This document shows positions 12,201-27,900 of a stretch of DNA of 64,000 nucleotides, in pieces. Origin of the DNA: Bicyclus anynana (lineage: Eukaryota; Arthropoda; Insecta; Lepidoptera; Nymphalidae); contig NC_069108.1 in assembly GCF_947172395.1 (NCBI RefSeq), forward strand, positions 1 to 64,000, written 5' to 3'. A program made the translations under genes and the position numbers. Each line of letters begins with the position of its first letter. The first letter of the stretch is position 1. Under the pieces are notes generated by a model. That model ran no database searches. It was not told where the DNA came from and was given only the letters and a program-made list of their open reading frames with translations.

Positions 12201-15200
12201 AATTTTTTCGGTTCAAAGTCGAAGTACTTGAAAAGTCGAAAATTATGAAATTCAAACTAGCGTGTTCTGAGAGCGCGATTATACGTAACTTTCAATGCCT
12301 AACCATATTCAAAGACTCTTTTCGCTTGAGGTGAGTTCGAAATTTTTTCGGTACAAAGTCGAAGTACTTGAAAAGTCGAAAATTATGACATTCAAACTAG
12401 CGTGTTCTGAGAGCGCGCTTATACGTAACTTTCAATGCCTAACCATATTCAAAGACTCTTTTCGCTTGAGGTGAGTTCGAAATTTTTTCGGTACAAAGTC
12501 GAAGTACTTGAAAAGTCGAAAATTATGAAATTCAAACTAGCGTGTTCTGAGAGCGCGCTTATACGTAACTTTCAATGCCTAACCATATTCAAAGACTCTT
12601 TTTGCTCTAGGTGAGTTCGAAATTTTTCCGGTACAAAGTCGAAGTACTTGAAAAGTCGAAAATTATGAAATTCAAACTAGCGTGTTCTGAGAGCGCGCTT
12701 ATACGTAACTTTCAATGCCTAACCATATTCAAAGACTCTTTTCGCTTGAGGTGAGTTCGAAATTTTTTCGGTACAAAGTCGAAGTACTTGAAAAGTCGAA
12801 AATTATGAAATTCAAACTAGCGTGTTCTGAGAGCGCGCTTATACGTAACTTTCAATGCCTAACCATATTCAAAGACTCTCTTCGCTTGAGATGAAATTCA
12901 AACTAGCGTGTTCTGAGAGCGCGCTTATACGTAACTTTCAATGCCTAACCATATTCAAAGGCTCTTTTCGCTTGAGGTGAGTTCGAAATTTTTTCGGTAC
13001 AAAGTCGAAGTACTTGAAAAGTCGAAAATTATGAAATTCAAACTAGCGTGTTCTGAGAGCGCGCTTATACGTAACTTTCAATGCCTAACGATATTCAAAG
13101 ACTCTTTTCGCTTGAGGTGAGTTCGAAATTTTTTCGGTACAAAGTCGAAGTACTTGAAAAGTTGAAAATTATGAAATTCAAACTAGCGTGTTCTGAGAGC
13201 GCGCTTATACGTAACTTTCAATGCCTAACCATATTCAAAGACTCTTTTCGCTTGAGGTGAGTTCGAAATTTTTTCGGTACAAAGTCGAAGTACTTGAAAA
13301 GTCGAAAATTATGAAATTCAAACTAGCGTGTTCTGAGAGCGCGCTTATACGTAACTTTCAATGCCTAACCATATTCAAAGACTCTTTTCGCTTGAGGTGA
13401 GTTCGAAATTTTTTCGGTACAAAGTCGAAGTACTTGAAAAGTCGAAAATTATGAAATTCAAACTTGTGTGTTCTGAGAGCGCGATTATACGTAACTTTCA
13501 ATGCCTAACCATATTCAAAGACTCTTTTCGCTTGAGGTGAGTTCGAAATTTTTTCGGTACAAAGTCGAAGTACTTGAAAAGTCGAAAATTATGAAATTCA
13601 AACTAGCGTGTTCTGAGAGCGCGCTTATACGTAACTTTCAATGCCTAACCATATTCAAAGACTCTTTTCGCTCTAGGTGAGTTCGAAATTTTTCCGGTAC
13701 AAAGTCGAAGTACTTGAAAAGTCGAAAATTATGAAATTCAAACTAGCGTGTTCTGAGAGCGCGCTTATACGTAACTTTCAATGCCTAACCATATTCAAAG
13801 ACTCTTTTCGCTTGAGGTGAGTTCGAAATTTTTTCGGTACAAAGTCGAAGTACTTGAAAAGTCGAAAATTATGAAATTCAAACTAGCGTGTTCTGAGAGC
13901 GCGCTTATACGTAACTTTCAATGCCTAACCATATTCAAAGGCTCTTTTCGCTTGAGGTGAGTTCGAAATTTTTTCGGTACAAAGTCGAAGTACTTGAAAA
14001 GTCGAAAATTATGAAATTCAAACTAGCGTGTTCTGAGAGCGCGCTTATACGTAACTTTCAATGCCTAACGATATTCAAAGACTCTTTTCGCTTGAGGTGA
14101 GTTCGAAATTTTTTCGGTACAAAGTCGAAGTACTTGAAAAGTTGAAAATTATGAAATTCAAACTAGCGTGTTCTGAGAGCGCGCTTATACGTAACTTTCA
14201 ATGCCTAACCATATTCAAAGACTCTTTTCGCTTGAGGTGAGTTCGAAATTTTTTCGGTACAAAGTCGAAGTACTTGAAAAGTCGAAAATTATGAAATTCA
14301 AACTAGCGTGTTCTGAGAGCGCGCTTATACGTAACTTTCAATGCCTAACCATATTCAAAGACTCTTTTCGCTTGAGGTGAGTTCGAAATTTTTTCGGTAC
14401 AAAGTCGAAGTACTTGAAAAGTCGAAAATTATGAAATTCAAACTTGTGTGTTCTGAGAGCGCGATTATACGTAACTTTTAATGCCTAACCATATTCAAAG
14501 ACTCTTTTCGCTTGAGGTGAGTTCGAAATTTTTTCGGTACAAAGTCGAAGTACTTGAAAAGTCGAAAATTATGAAATTCAAACTAGCGTGTTCTGAGAGC
14601 GCGCTTATACGTAACTTTCAATGCCTAACCATATTCAAAGACTCTTTTCGCTTGAGGTGAGTTCGAAATTTTTTCGGTACAAAGTCGAAGTACTTGAAAA
14701 GTCGAAAATTATGAAATTCAAACTAGCGTGTTCTGAGAGCGCGCTTATACGTAACTTTCAATGCCTAACCATATTCAAAGACTCTTTTCGCTTGAGGTGA
14801 GTTCGAAATTTTTTCGGTACAAAGTCGAAGTACTTGAAAAGTCGAAAATTATGAAATTCAAACTAGCGTGTTCTGAGAGCGCGCTTATACGTAACTTTCA
14901 ATGCCTAACCATATTCAAAGACTCTTTTCGCTTGAGGTGAGTTCGAAATTTTTTCGGTACAAAGTCGAAGTACTTGAAAAGTCGAAAATTATGAAATTCA
15001 AACTTGTGTGTTCTGAGAGCGCGATTATACGTAACTTTCAATGCCTAACCATATTCAAAGACTCTTTTCGCTTGAGGTGAGTTCGAAATTTTTTCGGTAC
15101 AAAGTCGAAGTACTTGAAAAGTCGAAAATTATGAAATTCAAACTAGCGTGTTCTGAGAGCGCGCTTATACGTAACTTTCAATGCCTAACCATATTCAAAG

Positions 15201-15978
15201 ACTCTTTTCGCTTGAGGTGAGTTCGAAATTTTTTCGGTACAAAGTCGAAGTACTTGAAAAGTCGAAAATTATGAAATTCAAACTAGCGTGTTCTGAGAGC
15301 GCGCTTATACGTAACTTTCAATGCCTAACCATATTCAAAGACTCTTTTCGCTTGAGGTGAGTTCGAAATTTTTTCGGTACAAAGTCGAAGTACTTGAAAA
15401 GTCGAAAATTATGAAATTCAAACTAGCGTGTTCTGAGAGCGCGCTTATACGTAACTTTCAATGCCTAACCATATTCAAAGACTCTTTTCGCTTGAGGTGA
15501 GTTCGAAATTTTTTCGGTACAAAGTCGAAGTACTTGAAAAGTCGAAAATTATGAAATTCAAACTAGCGTGTTCTGAGAGCGCGCTTATACGTAACTTTCA
15601 ATGCCTAACCATATTCAAAGGCTCTTTTCGCTTGAGGTGAGTTCGAAATTTTTCCGGTACAAAGTCGAAGTACTTGAAAAGTCGAAAATTATGAAATTCA
15701 AACTAGCGTGTTCTGAGAGCGCGCTTATACGTAACTTTCAATGCCTAACCATATTCAAAGACTCTTTTCGCTCTAGGTGAGTTCGAAATTTTTCCGGTAC
15801 AAAGTCGAAGTACTTGAAAAGTCGAAAATTATGAAATTCAAACTAGCGTGTTCTGAGAGCGCGCTTATACGTAACTTTCAATGCCTAACCATATTCAAAG
15901 ACTCTTTTCGCTTGAGGTGAGTTCGAAATTTTTTCGGTACAAAGTCGAAGTACTTGAAAAGTCGAAAATTATGAAATT

Positions 15979-18900
15979 CAAACAAGCGTGTTCTGAGAGC
16001 GCGCTTATACGTAACTTTCAATGCCTAACCATATTCAAAGACTCTTTTTGCTCTAGGTGAGTTCGAAATTTTTCCGGTACAAAGTCGAAGTACTTGAAAA
16101 GTCGAAAATTATGAAATTCAAACTAGCGTGTTCTGAGAGCGCGCTTATACGTAACTTTCAATGCCTAACCATATTCAAAGACTCTTTTCGCTTGAGGTGA
16201 GTTCGAAATTTTTTCGGTACAAAGTCGAAGTACTTGAAAAGTCGAAAATTATGAAATTCAAACTTGTGTGTTCTGAGAGTGCGATTATACGTTACTTTCA
16301 ATGCCTAACCATATTCAAAGACTCTTTTCGCTTGAGGTGAGTTCGAAATTTTTTCGGTACAAAGTCGAAGTACTTGAAAAGTCGAAAATTATGAAATTCA
16401 AACTAGCGTGTTCTGAGAGCGCGCTTATACGTAACTTTTAATGCCTAACCATATTCAAAGACTCTTTTTGCTCTAGGTGAGTTCGAAATTTTTCCGGTAC
16501 AAAGTCGAAGTACTTGAAAAGTCGAAAATTATGAAATTCAAACTAGCGTGTTCTGAGAGCGCGCTTATACGTAACTTTCAATGCCTAACGATATTCAAAG
16601 ACTCTTTTCGCTTGAGGTGAGTTCGAAATTTTTTCGGTACAAAGTCGAAGTACTTGAAAAGTCGAAAATTATGAAATTCAAACTAGCGTGTTCTGAGAGC
16701 GCGCTTATACGTAACTTTCAATGCCTAACGATATTCAAAGACTCTTTTCGCTTGAGGTGAGTTCGAAATTTTTTCGGTACAAAGTCGAAGTACTTGAAAA
16801 GTCGAAAATTATGAAATTCAAACTAGCGTGTTCTGAGAGCGCGCTTATACGTAACTTTCAATGCCTAACCATATTCAAAGACTCTTTTCGCTTGAGGTGA
16901 GTTCGAAATTTTTTCGGTACAAAGTCGAAGTACTTGAAAAGTCGAAAATTATGAAATTCAAACTAGCGTGTTCTGAGAGCGCGCTTATACGTAACTTTCA
17001 ATGCCTAACCATATTCAAAGACTCTTTTTGCTCTAGGTGAGTTCGAAATTTTTCCGGTACAAAGTCGAAGTACTTGAAAAGTCGAAAATTATGAAATTCA
17101 AACTAGCGTGTTCTGAGAGCGCGCTTATACGTAACTTTCAATGCCTAACCATATTCAAAGACTCTTTTCGCTTGAGGTGAGTTCGAAATTTTTTCGGTTC
17201 AAAGTCGAAGTACTTGAAAAGTCGAAAATTATGAAATTCAAACTAGCGTGTTCTGAGAGCGCGATTATACGTAACTTTCAATGCCTAACCATATTCAAAG
17301 ACTCTTTTCGCTTGAGGTGAGTTCGAAATTTTTTCGGTACAAAGTCGAAGTACTTGAAAAGTCGAAAATTATGAAATTCAAACTAGCATGTTCTGAGAGC
17401 GCGCTTATACGTAACTTTCAATGCCTAACCATATTCAAAGACTCTTTTCGCTCTAGGTGAGTTCGAAATTTTTCCGGTACAAAGTCGAAGTACTTGAAAA
17501 GTCGAAAATTATGAAATTCAAACTAGCGTGTTCTGAGAGCGCGCTTATACGTAACTTTCAATGCCTAACCATATTCAAAGACTCTTTTCGCTTGAGGTGA
17601 GTTCGAAATTTTTTCGGTACAAAGTCGAAGTACTTGAAAAGTCGAAAATTATGAAATTCAAACAAGCGTGTTCTGAGAGCGCGCTTATACGTAACTTTCA
17701 ATGCCTAACCATATTCAAAGACTCTTTTTGCTCTAGGTGAGTTCGAAATTTTTCCGGTACAAAGTCGAAGTACTTGAAAAGTCGAAAATTATGAAATTCA
17801 AACTAGCGTGTTCTGAGAGCGCGCTTATACGTAACTTTCAATGCCTAACCATATTCAAAGACTCTTTTCGCTTGAGGTGAGTTCGAAATTTTTTCGGTAC
17901 AAAGTCGAAGTACTTGAAAAGTCGAAAATTATGAAATTCAAACTTGTGTGTTCTGAGAGTGCGATTATACGTTACTTTCAATGCCTAACCATATTCAAAG
18001 ACTCTTTTCGCTTGAGGTGAGTTCGAAATTTTTTCGGTACAAAGTCGAAGTACTTGAAAAGTCGAAAATTATGAAATTCAAACTAGCGTGTTCTGAGAGC
18101 GCGCTTATACGTAACTTTCAATGCCTAACGATATTCAAAGACTCTTTTCGCTTGAGGTGAGTTCGAAATTTTTTCGGTACAAAGTCGAAGTACTTGAAAA
18201 GTCGAAAATTATGAAATTCAAACTAGCGTGTTCTGAGAGCGCGCTTATACGTAACTTTCAATGCCTAACCATATTCAAAGACTCTTTTCGCTTGAGGTGA
18301 GTTCGAAATTTTTTCGGTACAAAGTCGAAGTACTTGAAAAGTCGAAAATTATGAAATTCAAACTAGCGTGTTCTGAGAGCGCGCTTATACGTAACTTTCA
18401 ATGCCTAACCATATTCAAAGACTCTTTTTGCTCTAGGTGAGTTCGAAATTTTTCCGGTACAAAGTCGAAGTACTTGAAAAGTCGAAAATTATGAAATTCA
18501 AACTAGCGTGTTCTGAGAGCGCGCTTATACGTAACTTTCAATGCCTAACCATATTCAAAGACTCTTTTCGCTTGAGGTGAGTTCGAAATTTTTTCGGTTC
18601 AAAGTCGAAGTACTTGAAAAGTCGAAAATTATGAAATTCAAACTAGCGTGTTCTGAGAGCGCGATTATACGTAACTTTCAATGCCTAACCATATTCAAAG
18701 ACTCTTTTCGCTTGAGGTGAGTTCGAAATTTTTTCGGTACAAAGTCGAAGTACTTGAAAAGTCGAAAATTATGAAATTCAAACTAGCGTGTTCTGAGAGC
18801 GCGCTTATACGTAACTTTCAATGCCTAACCATATTCAAAGACTCTTTTCGCTTGAGGTGAGTTCGAAATTTTTTCGGTACAAAGTCGAAGTACTTGAAAA

Positions 18901-21900
18901 GTCGAAAATTATGAAATTCAAACTAGCGTGTTCTGAGAGCGCGCTTATACGTAACTTTCAATGCCTAACCATATTCAAAGACTCTTTTTGCTCTAGGTGA
19001 GTTCGAAATTTTTCCGGTACAAAGTCGAAGTACTTGAAAAGTCGAAAATTATGAAATTCAAACTAGCGTGTTCTGAGAGCGCGCTTATACGTAACTTTCA
19101 ATGCCTAACCATATTCAAAGACTCTTTTCGCTTGAGGTGAGTTCGAAATTTTTTCGGTACAAAGTCGAAGTACTTGAAAAGTCGAAAATTATGAAATTCA
19201 AACTAGCGTGTTCTGAGAGCGCGCTTATACGTAACTTTCAATGCCTAACCATATTCAAAGACTCTTTTCGCTTGAGATGAAATTCAAACTAGCGTGTTCT
19301 GAGAGCGCGCTTATACGTAACTTTCAATGCCTAACCAAATTCAAAGACTCTTTTTGCTCTAGGTGAGTTCGAAATTTTTCCGGTACAAAGTCGAAGTAGC
19401 TCAAAAGTCGAAAATTATGAAATTCAAACTAGCGTGTTCTGAGAGCGCGCTTATACGTAACTTTCAATGCCTAACCATATTCAAAGGCTCTTTTCGCTTG
19501 AGGTGAGTTTGAAATTTTTTCGGTACAAAGTCGAAGTACTTGAAAAGTCGAAAATTATGAAATTCAAACTAGCGTGTTCTGAGAGCGCGCTTATACGTAA
19601 CTTTCAATGCCTAACCATATTCAAAGACTCTTTTCGCTTGAGGTGAGTTCGAAATTTTTTCGGTACAAAGTCGAAGTACTTGAAAAGTCGAAAATTATGA
19701 AATTCAAACTAGCGTGTTCTGAGAGCGCGCTTATACGTAACTTTCAATGCCTAACCATATTCAAAGACTCTTTTCGCTTGAGGTGAGTTCGAAATTTTTT
19801 CGGTACAAAGTCGAAGTACTTGAAAAGTCGAAAATTATGAAATTCAAACTAGCGTGTTCTGAGAGCGCGCTTATACGTAACTTTCAATGCCTAACCATAT
19901 TCAAAGGCTCTTTTCGCTTGAGGTGAGTTCGAAATTTTTCCGGTACAAAGTCGAAGTACTTGAAAAGTCGAAAATTATGAAATTCAAACTAGCGTGTTCT
20001 GAGAGCGCGCTTATACGTAACTTTCAATGCCTAACCATATTCAAAGGCTCTTTTCGCTTGAGGTGAGTTCGAAATTTTTTCGGTACAAAGTCGAAGTACT
20101 TGAAAAGTCGAAAATTATGAAATTCAAACTAGCGTGTTCTGAGAGCGCGCTTATACGTAACTTTCAATGCCTAACGATATTCAAAGACTCTTTTCGCTTG
20201 AGGTGAGTTCGAAATTTTTTCGGTACAAAGTCGAAGTACTTGAAAAGTTGAAAATTATGAAATTCAAACTAGCGTGTTCTGAGAGCGCGCTTATACGTAA
20301 CTTTCAATGCCTAACCATATTCAAAGACTCTTTTCGCTTGAGGTGAGTTCGAAATTTTTTCGGTACAAAGTCGAAGTACTTGAAAAGTCGAAAATTATGA
20401 AATTCAAACTAGCGTGTTCTGAGAGCGCGCTTATACGTAACTTTCAATGCCTAACCATATTCAAAGACTCTTTTCGCTTGAGGTGAGTTCGAAATTTTTT
20501 CGGTACAAAGTCGAAGTACTTGAAAAGTCGAAAATTATGAAATTCAAACTTGTGTGTTCTGAGAGCGCGATTATACGTAACTTTCAATGCCTAACCATAT
20601 TCAAAGACTCTTTTCGCTTGAGGTGAGTTCGAAATTTTTTCGGTACAAAGTCGAAGTACTTGAAAAGTCGAAAATTATGAAATTCAAACTAGCGTGTTCT
20701 GAGAGCGCGCTTATACGTAACTTTCAATGCCTAACCATATTCAAAGACTCTTTTCGCTTGAGGTGAGTTCGAAATTTTTTCGGTACAAAGTCGAAGTACT
20801 TGAAAAGTCGAAAATTATGAAATTCAAACTAGCGTGTTCTGAGAGCGCGCTTATACGTAACTTTCAATGCCTAACCATATTCAAAGACTCTTTTTGCTCT
20901 AGGTGAGTTCGAAATTTTTCCGGTACAAAGTCGAAGTACTTGAAAAGTCGAAAATTATGAAATTCAAACTAGCGTGTTCTGAGAGCGCGCTTATACGTAA
21001 CTTTCAATGCCTAACCATATTCAAAGACTCTTTTCGCTTGAGGTGAGTTCGAAATTTTTTCGGTTCAAAGTCGAAGTACTTGAAAAGTCGAAAATTATGA
21101 AATTCAAACTAGCGTGTTCTGAGAGCGCGATTATACGTAACTTTCAATGCCTAACCATATTCAAAGACTCTTTTCGCTTGAGGTGAGTTCGAAATTTTTT
21201 CGGTACAAAGTCGAAGTACTTGAAAAGTCGAAAATTATGAAATTCAAACTAGCGTGTTCTGAGAGCGCGCTTATACGTAACTTTCAATGCCTAACCATAT
21301 TCAAAGACTCTTTTCGCTTGAGGTGAGTTCGAAATTTTTTCGGTACAAAGTCGAAGTACTTGAAAAGTCGAAAATTATGAAATTCAAACTAGCGTGTTCT
21401 GAGAGCGCGCTTATACGTAACTTTCAATGCCTAACCATATTCAAAGACTCTTTTTGCTCTAGGTGAGTTCGAAATTTTTCCGGTACAAAGTCGAAGTACT
21501 TGAAAAGTCGAAAATTATGAAATTCAAACTAGCGTGTTCTGAGAGCGCGCTTATACGTAACTTTCAATGCCTAACCATATTCAAAGACTCTTTTCGCTTG
21601 AGGTGAGTTCGAAATTTTTTCGGTACAAAGTCGAAGTACTTGAAAAGTCGAAAATTATGAAATTCAAACTAGCGTGTTCTGAGAGCGCGCTTATACGTAA
21701 CTTTCAATGCCTAACCATATTCAAAGACTCTTTTCGCTTGAGATGAAATTCAAACTAGCGTGTTCTGAGAGCGCGCTTATACGTAACTTTCAATGCCTAA
21801 CCATATTCAAAGGCTCTTTTCGCTTGAGGTGAGTTCGAAATTTTTTCGGTACAAAGTCGAAGTACTTGAAAAGTCGAAAATTATGAAATTCAAACTAGCG

Positions 21901-24900
21901 TGTTCTGAGAGCGCGCTTATACGTAACTTTCAATGCCTAACGATATTCAAAGACTCTTTTCGCTTGAGGTGAGTTCGAAATTTTTTCGGTACAAAGTCGA
22001 AGTACTTGAAAAGTTGAAAATTATGAAATTCAAACTAGCGTGTTCTGAGAGCGCGCTTATACGTAACTTTCAATGCCTAACCATATTCAAAGACTCTTTT
22101 CGCTTGAGGTGAGTTCGAAATTTTTTCGGTACAAAGTCGAAGTACTTGAAAAGTCGAAAATTATGAAATTCAAACTAGCGTGTTCTGAGAGCGCGCTTAT
22201 ACGTAACTTTCAATGCCTAACCATATTCAAAGACTCTTTTCGCTTGAGGTGAGTTCGAAATTTTTTCGGTACAAAGTCGAAGTACTTGAAAAGTCGAAAA
22301 TTATGAAATTCAAACTTGTGTGTTCTGAGAGCGCGATTATACGTAACTTTCAATGCCTAACCATATTCAAAGACTCTTTTCGCTTGAGGTGAGTTCGAAA
22401 TTTTTTCGGTACAAAGTCGAAGTACTTGAAAAGTCGAAAATTATGAAATTCAAACTAGCGTGTTCTGAGAGCGCGCTTATACGTAACTTTCAATGCCTAA
22501 CCATATTCAAAGACTCTTTTCGCTCTAGGTAAGTTCGAAATTTTTCCGGTACAAAGTCGAAGTACTTGAAAAGTCGAAAATTATGAAATTCAAACTAGCG
22601 TGTTCTGAGAGCGCGCTTATACGTAACTTTCAATGCCTAACCATATTCAAAGACTCTTTTCGCTTGAGGTGAGTTCGAAATTTTTTCGGTACAAAGTCGA
22701 AGTACTTGAAAAGTCGAAAATTATGAAATTCAAACTAGCGTGTTCTGAGAGCGCGCTTATACGTAACTTTCAATGCCTAACCATATTCAAAGGCTCTTTT
22801 CGCTTGAGGTGAGTTCGAAATTTTTTCGGTACAAAGTCGAAGTACTTGAAAAGTCGAAAATTATGAAATTCAAACTAGCGTGTTCTGAGAGCGCGCTTAT
22901 ACGTAACTTTCAATGCCTAACGATATTCAAAGACTCTTTTCGCTTGAGGTGAGTTCGAAATTTTTTCGGTACAAAGTCGAAGTACTTGAAAAGTTGAAAA
23001 TTATGAAATTCAAACTAGCGTGTTCTGAGAGCGCGCTTATACGTAACTTTCAATGCCTAACCATATTCAAAGACTCTTTTCGCTTGAGGTGAGTTCGAAA
23101 TTTTTTCGGTACAAAGTCGAAGTACTTGAAAAGTCGAAAATTATGAAATTCAAACTTGTGTGTTCTGAGAGCGCGATTATACGTAACTTTTAATGCCTAA
23201 CCATATTCAAAGACTCTTTTCGCTTGAGGTGAGTTCGAAATTTTTTCGGTACAAAGTCGAAGTACTTGAAAAGTCGAAAATTATGAAATTCAAACTAGCG
23301 TGTTCTGAGAGCGCGCTTATACGTAACTTTCAATGCCTAACCATATTCAAAGACTCTTTTCGCTTGAGGTGAGTTCGAAATTTTTTCGGTACAAAGTCGA
23401 AGTACTTGAAAAGTCGAAAATTATGAAATTCAAACTAGCGTGTTCTGAGAGCGCGCTTATACGTAACTTTCAATGCCTAACCATATTCAAAGACTCTTTT
23501 CGCTTGAGGTGAGTTCGAAATTTTTTCGGTACAAAGTCGAAGTACTTGAAAAGTCGAAAATTATGAAATTCAAACTAGCGTGTTCTGAGAGCGCGCTTAT
23601 ACGTAACTTTCAATGCCTAACCATATTCAAAGACTCTTTTTGCTCTAGGTGAGTTCGAAATTTTTCCGGTACAAAGTCGAAGTACTTGAAAAGTCGAAAA
23701 TTATGAAATTCAAACTAGCGTGTTCTGAGAGCGCGCTTATACGTAACTTTCAATGCCTAACCATATTCAAAGACTCTTTTCGCTTGAGGTGAGTTCGAAA
23801 TTTTTTCGGTACAAAGTCGAAGTACTTGAAAAGTCGAAAATTATGAAATTCAAACTAGCGTGTTCTGAGAGCGCGCTTATACGTAACTTTCAATGCCTAA
23901 CCATATTCAAAGACTCTTTTCGCTTGAGGTGAGTTCGAAATTTTTTCGGTACAAAGTCGAAGTACTTGAAAAGTCGAAAATTATGAAATTCAAACTAGCG
24001 TGTTCTGAGAGCGCGCTTATACGTAACTTTCAATGCCTAACCATATTCAAAGACTCTTTTCGCTTGAGGTGAGTTCGAAATTTTTTCGGTACAAAGTCGA
24101 AGTACTTGAAAAGTCGAAAATTATGAAATTCAAACTAGCGTGTTCTGAGAGCGCGCTTATACGTAACTTTCAATGCCTAACCATATTCAAAGACTCTTTT
24201 CGCTTGAGGTGAGTTCGAAATTTTTTCGGTACAAAGTCGAAGTACTTGAAAAGTCGAAAATTATGAAATTCAAACTAGCGTGTTCTGAGAGCGCGCTTAT
24301 ACGTAACTTTCAATGCCTAACCATATTCAAAGGCTCTTTTCGCTTGAGGTGAGTTCGAAATTTTTCCGGTACAAAGTCGAAGTACTTGAAAAGTCGAAAA
24401 TTATGAAATTCAAACTAGCGTGTTCTGAGAGCGCGCTTATACGTAACTTTCAATGCCTAACCATATTCAAAGACTCTTTTCGCTCTAGGTGAGTTCGAAA
24501 TTTTTCCGGTACAAAGTCGAAGTACTTGAAAAGTCGAAAATTATGAAATTCAAACTAGCGTGTTCTGAGAGCGCGCTTATACGTAACTTTCAATGCCTAA
24601 CCATATTCAAAGACTCTTTTCGCTTGAGGTGAGTTCGAAATTTTTTCGGTACAAAGTCGAAGTACTTGAAAAGTCGAAAATTATGAAATTCAAACAAGCG
24701 TGTTCTGAGAGCGCGCTTATACGTAACTTTCAATGCCTAACCATATTCAAAGACTCTTTTTGCTCTAGGTGAGTTCGAAATTTTTCCGGTACAAAGTCGA
24801 AGTACTTGAAAAGTCGAAAATTATGAAATTCAAACTAGCGTGTTCTGAGAGCGCGCTTATACGTAACTTTCAATGCCTAACCATATTCAAAGACTCTTTT

Positions 24901-27900
24901 CGCTTGAGGTGAGTTCGAAATTTTTTCGGTACAAAGTCGAAGTACTTGAAAAGTCGAAAATTATGAAATTCAAACTTGTGTGTTCTGAGAGTGCGATTAT
25001 ACGTTACTTTCAATGCCTAACCATATTCAAAGACTCTTTTCGCTTGAGGTGAGTTCGAAATTTTTTCGGTACAAAGTCGAAGTACTTGAAAAGTCGAAAA
25101 TTATGAAATTCAAACTAGCGTGTTCTGAGAGCGCGCTTATACGTAACTTTTAATGCCTAACCATATTCAAAGACTCTTTTTGCTCTAGGTGAGTTCGAAA
25201 TTTTTCCGGTACAAAGTCGAAGTACTTGAAAAGTCGAAAATTATGAAATTCAAACTAGCGTGTTCTGAGAGCGCGCTTATACGTAACTTTCAATGCCTAA
25301 CGATATTCAAAGACTCTTTTCGCTTGAGGTGAGTTCGAAATTTTTTCGGTACAAAGTCGAAGTACTTGAAAAGTCGAAAATTATGAAATTCAAACTAGCG
25401 TGTTCTGAGAGCGCGCTTATACGTAACTTTCAATGCCTAACGATATTCAAAGACTCTTTTCGCTTGAGGTGAGTTCGAAATTTTTTCGGTACAAAGTCGA
25501 AGTACTTGAAAAGTCGAAAATTATGAAATTCAAACTAGCGTGTTCTGAGAGCGCGCTTATACGTAACTTTCAATGCCTAACCATATTCAAAGACTCTTTT
25601 CGCTTGAGGTGAGTTCGAAATTTTTTCGGTACAAAGTCGAAGTACTTGAAAAGTCGAAAATTATGAAATTCAAACTAGCGTGTTCTGAGAGCGCGCTTAT
25701 ACGTAACTTTCAATGCCTAACCATATTCAAAGACTCTTTTTGCTCTAGGTGAGTTCGAAATTTTTCCGGTACAAAGTCGAAGTACTTGAAAAGTCGAAAA
25801 TTATGAAATTCAAACTAGCGTGTTCTGAGAGCGCGCTTATACGTAACTTTCAATGCCTAACCATATTCAAAGACTCTTTTCGCTTGAGGTGAGTTCGAAA
25901 TTTTTTCGGTTCAAAGTCGAAGTACTTGAAAAGTCGAAAATTATGAAATTCAAACTAGCGTGTTCTGAGAGCGCGATTATACGTAACTTTCAATGCCTAA
26001 CCATATTCAAAGACTCTTTTCGCTTGAGGTGAGTTCGAAATTTTTTCGGTACAAAGTCGAAGTACTTGAAAAGTCGAAAATTATGAAATTCAAACTAGCG
26101 TGTTCTGAGAGCGCGCTTATACGTAACTTTCAATGCCTAACCATATTCAAAGACTCTTTTCGCTCTAGGTGAGTTCGAAATTTTTCCGGTACAAAGTCGA
26201 AGTACTTGAAAAGTCGAAAATTATGAAATTCAAACTAGCGTGTTCTGAGAGCGCGCTTATACGTAACTTTCAATGCCTAACCATATTCAAAGACTCTTTT
26301 CGCTTGAGGTGAGTTCGAAATTTTTTCGGTACAAAGTCGAAGTACTTGAAAAGTCGAAAATTATGAAATTCAAACAAGCGTGTTCTGAGAGCGCGCTTAT
26401 ACGTAACTTTCAATGCCTAACCATATTCAAAGACTCTTTTTGCTCTAGGTGAGTTCGAAATTTTTCCGGTACAAAGTCGAAGTACTTGAAAAGTCGAAAA
26501 TTATGAAATTCAAACTAGCGTGTTCTGAGAGCGCGCTTATACGTAACTTTCAATGCCTAACCATATTCAAAGACTCTTTTCGCTTGAGGTGAGTTCGAAA
26601 TTTTTTCGGTACAAAGTCGAAGTACTTGAAAAGTCGAAAATTATGAAATTCAAACTTGTGTGTTCTGAGAGTGCGATTATACGTTACTTTCAATGCCTAA
26701 CCATATTCAAAGACTCTTTTCGCTTGAGGTGAGTTCGAAATTTTTTCGGTACAAAGTCGAAGTACTTGAAAAGTCGAAAATTATGAAATTCAAACTAGCG
26801 TGTTCTGAGAGCGCGCTTATACGTAACTTTTAATGCCTAACCATATTCAAAGACTCTTTTTGCTCTAGGTGAGTTCGAAATTTTTCCGGTACAAAGTCGA
26901 AGTACTTGAAAAGTCGAAAATTATGAAATTCAAACTAGCGTGTTCTGAGAGCGCGCTTATACGTAACTTTCAATGCCTAACGATATTCAAAGACTCTTTT
27001 CGCTTGAGGTGAGTTCGAAATTTTTTCGGTACAAAGTCGAAGTACTTGAAAAGTCGAAAATTATGAAATTCAAACTAGCGTGTTCTGAGAGCGCGCTTAT
27101 ACGTAACTTTCAATGCCTAACGATATTCAAAGACTCTTTTCGCTTGAGGTGAGTTCGAAATTTTTTCGGTACAAAGTCGAAGTACTTGAAAAGTCGAAAA
27201 TTATGAAATTCAAACTAGCGTGTTCTGAGAGCGCGCTTATACGTAACTTTCAATGCCTAACCATATTCAAAGACTCTTTTCGCTTGAGGTGAGTTCGAAA
27301 TTTTTTCGGTACAAAGTCGAAGTACTTGAAAAGTCGAAAATTATGAAATTCAAACTAGCGTGTTCTGAGAGCGCGCTTATACGTAACTTTCAATGCCTAA
27401 CCATATTCAAAGACTCTTTTTGCTCTAGGTGAGTTCGAAATTTTTCCGGTACAAAGTCGAAGTACTTGAAAAGTCGAAAATTATGAAATTCAAACTAGCG
27501 TGTTCTGAGAGCGCGCTTATACGTAACTTTCAATGCCTAACCATATTCAAAGACTCTTTTCGCTTGAGGTGAGTTCGAAATTTTTTCGGTTCAAAGTCGA
27601 AGTACTTGAAAAGTCGAAAATTATGAAATTCAAACTAGCGTGTTCTGAGAGCGCGATTATACGTAACTTTCAATGCCTAACCATATTCAAAGACTCTTTT
27701 CGCTTGAGGTGAGTTCGAAATTTTTTCGGTACAAAGTCGAAGTACTTGAAAAGTCGAAAATTATGAAATTCAAACTAGCGTGTTCTGAGAGCGCGCTTAT
27801 ACGTAACTTTCAATGCCTAACCATATTCAAAGACTCTTTTCGCTTGAGGTGAGTTCGAAATTTTTTCGGTACAAAGTCGAAGTACTTGAAAAGTCGAAAA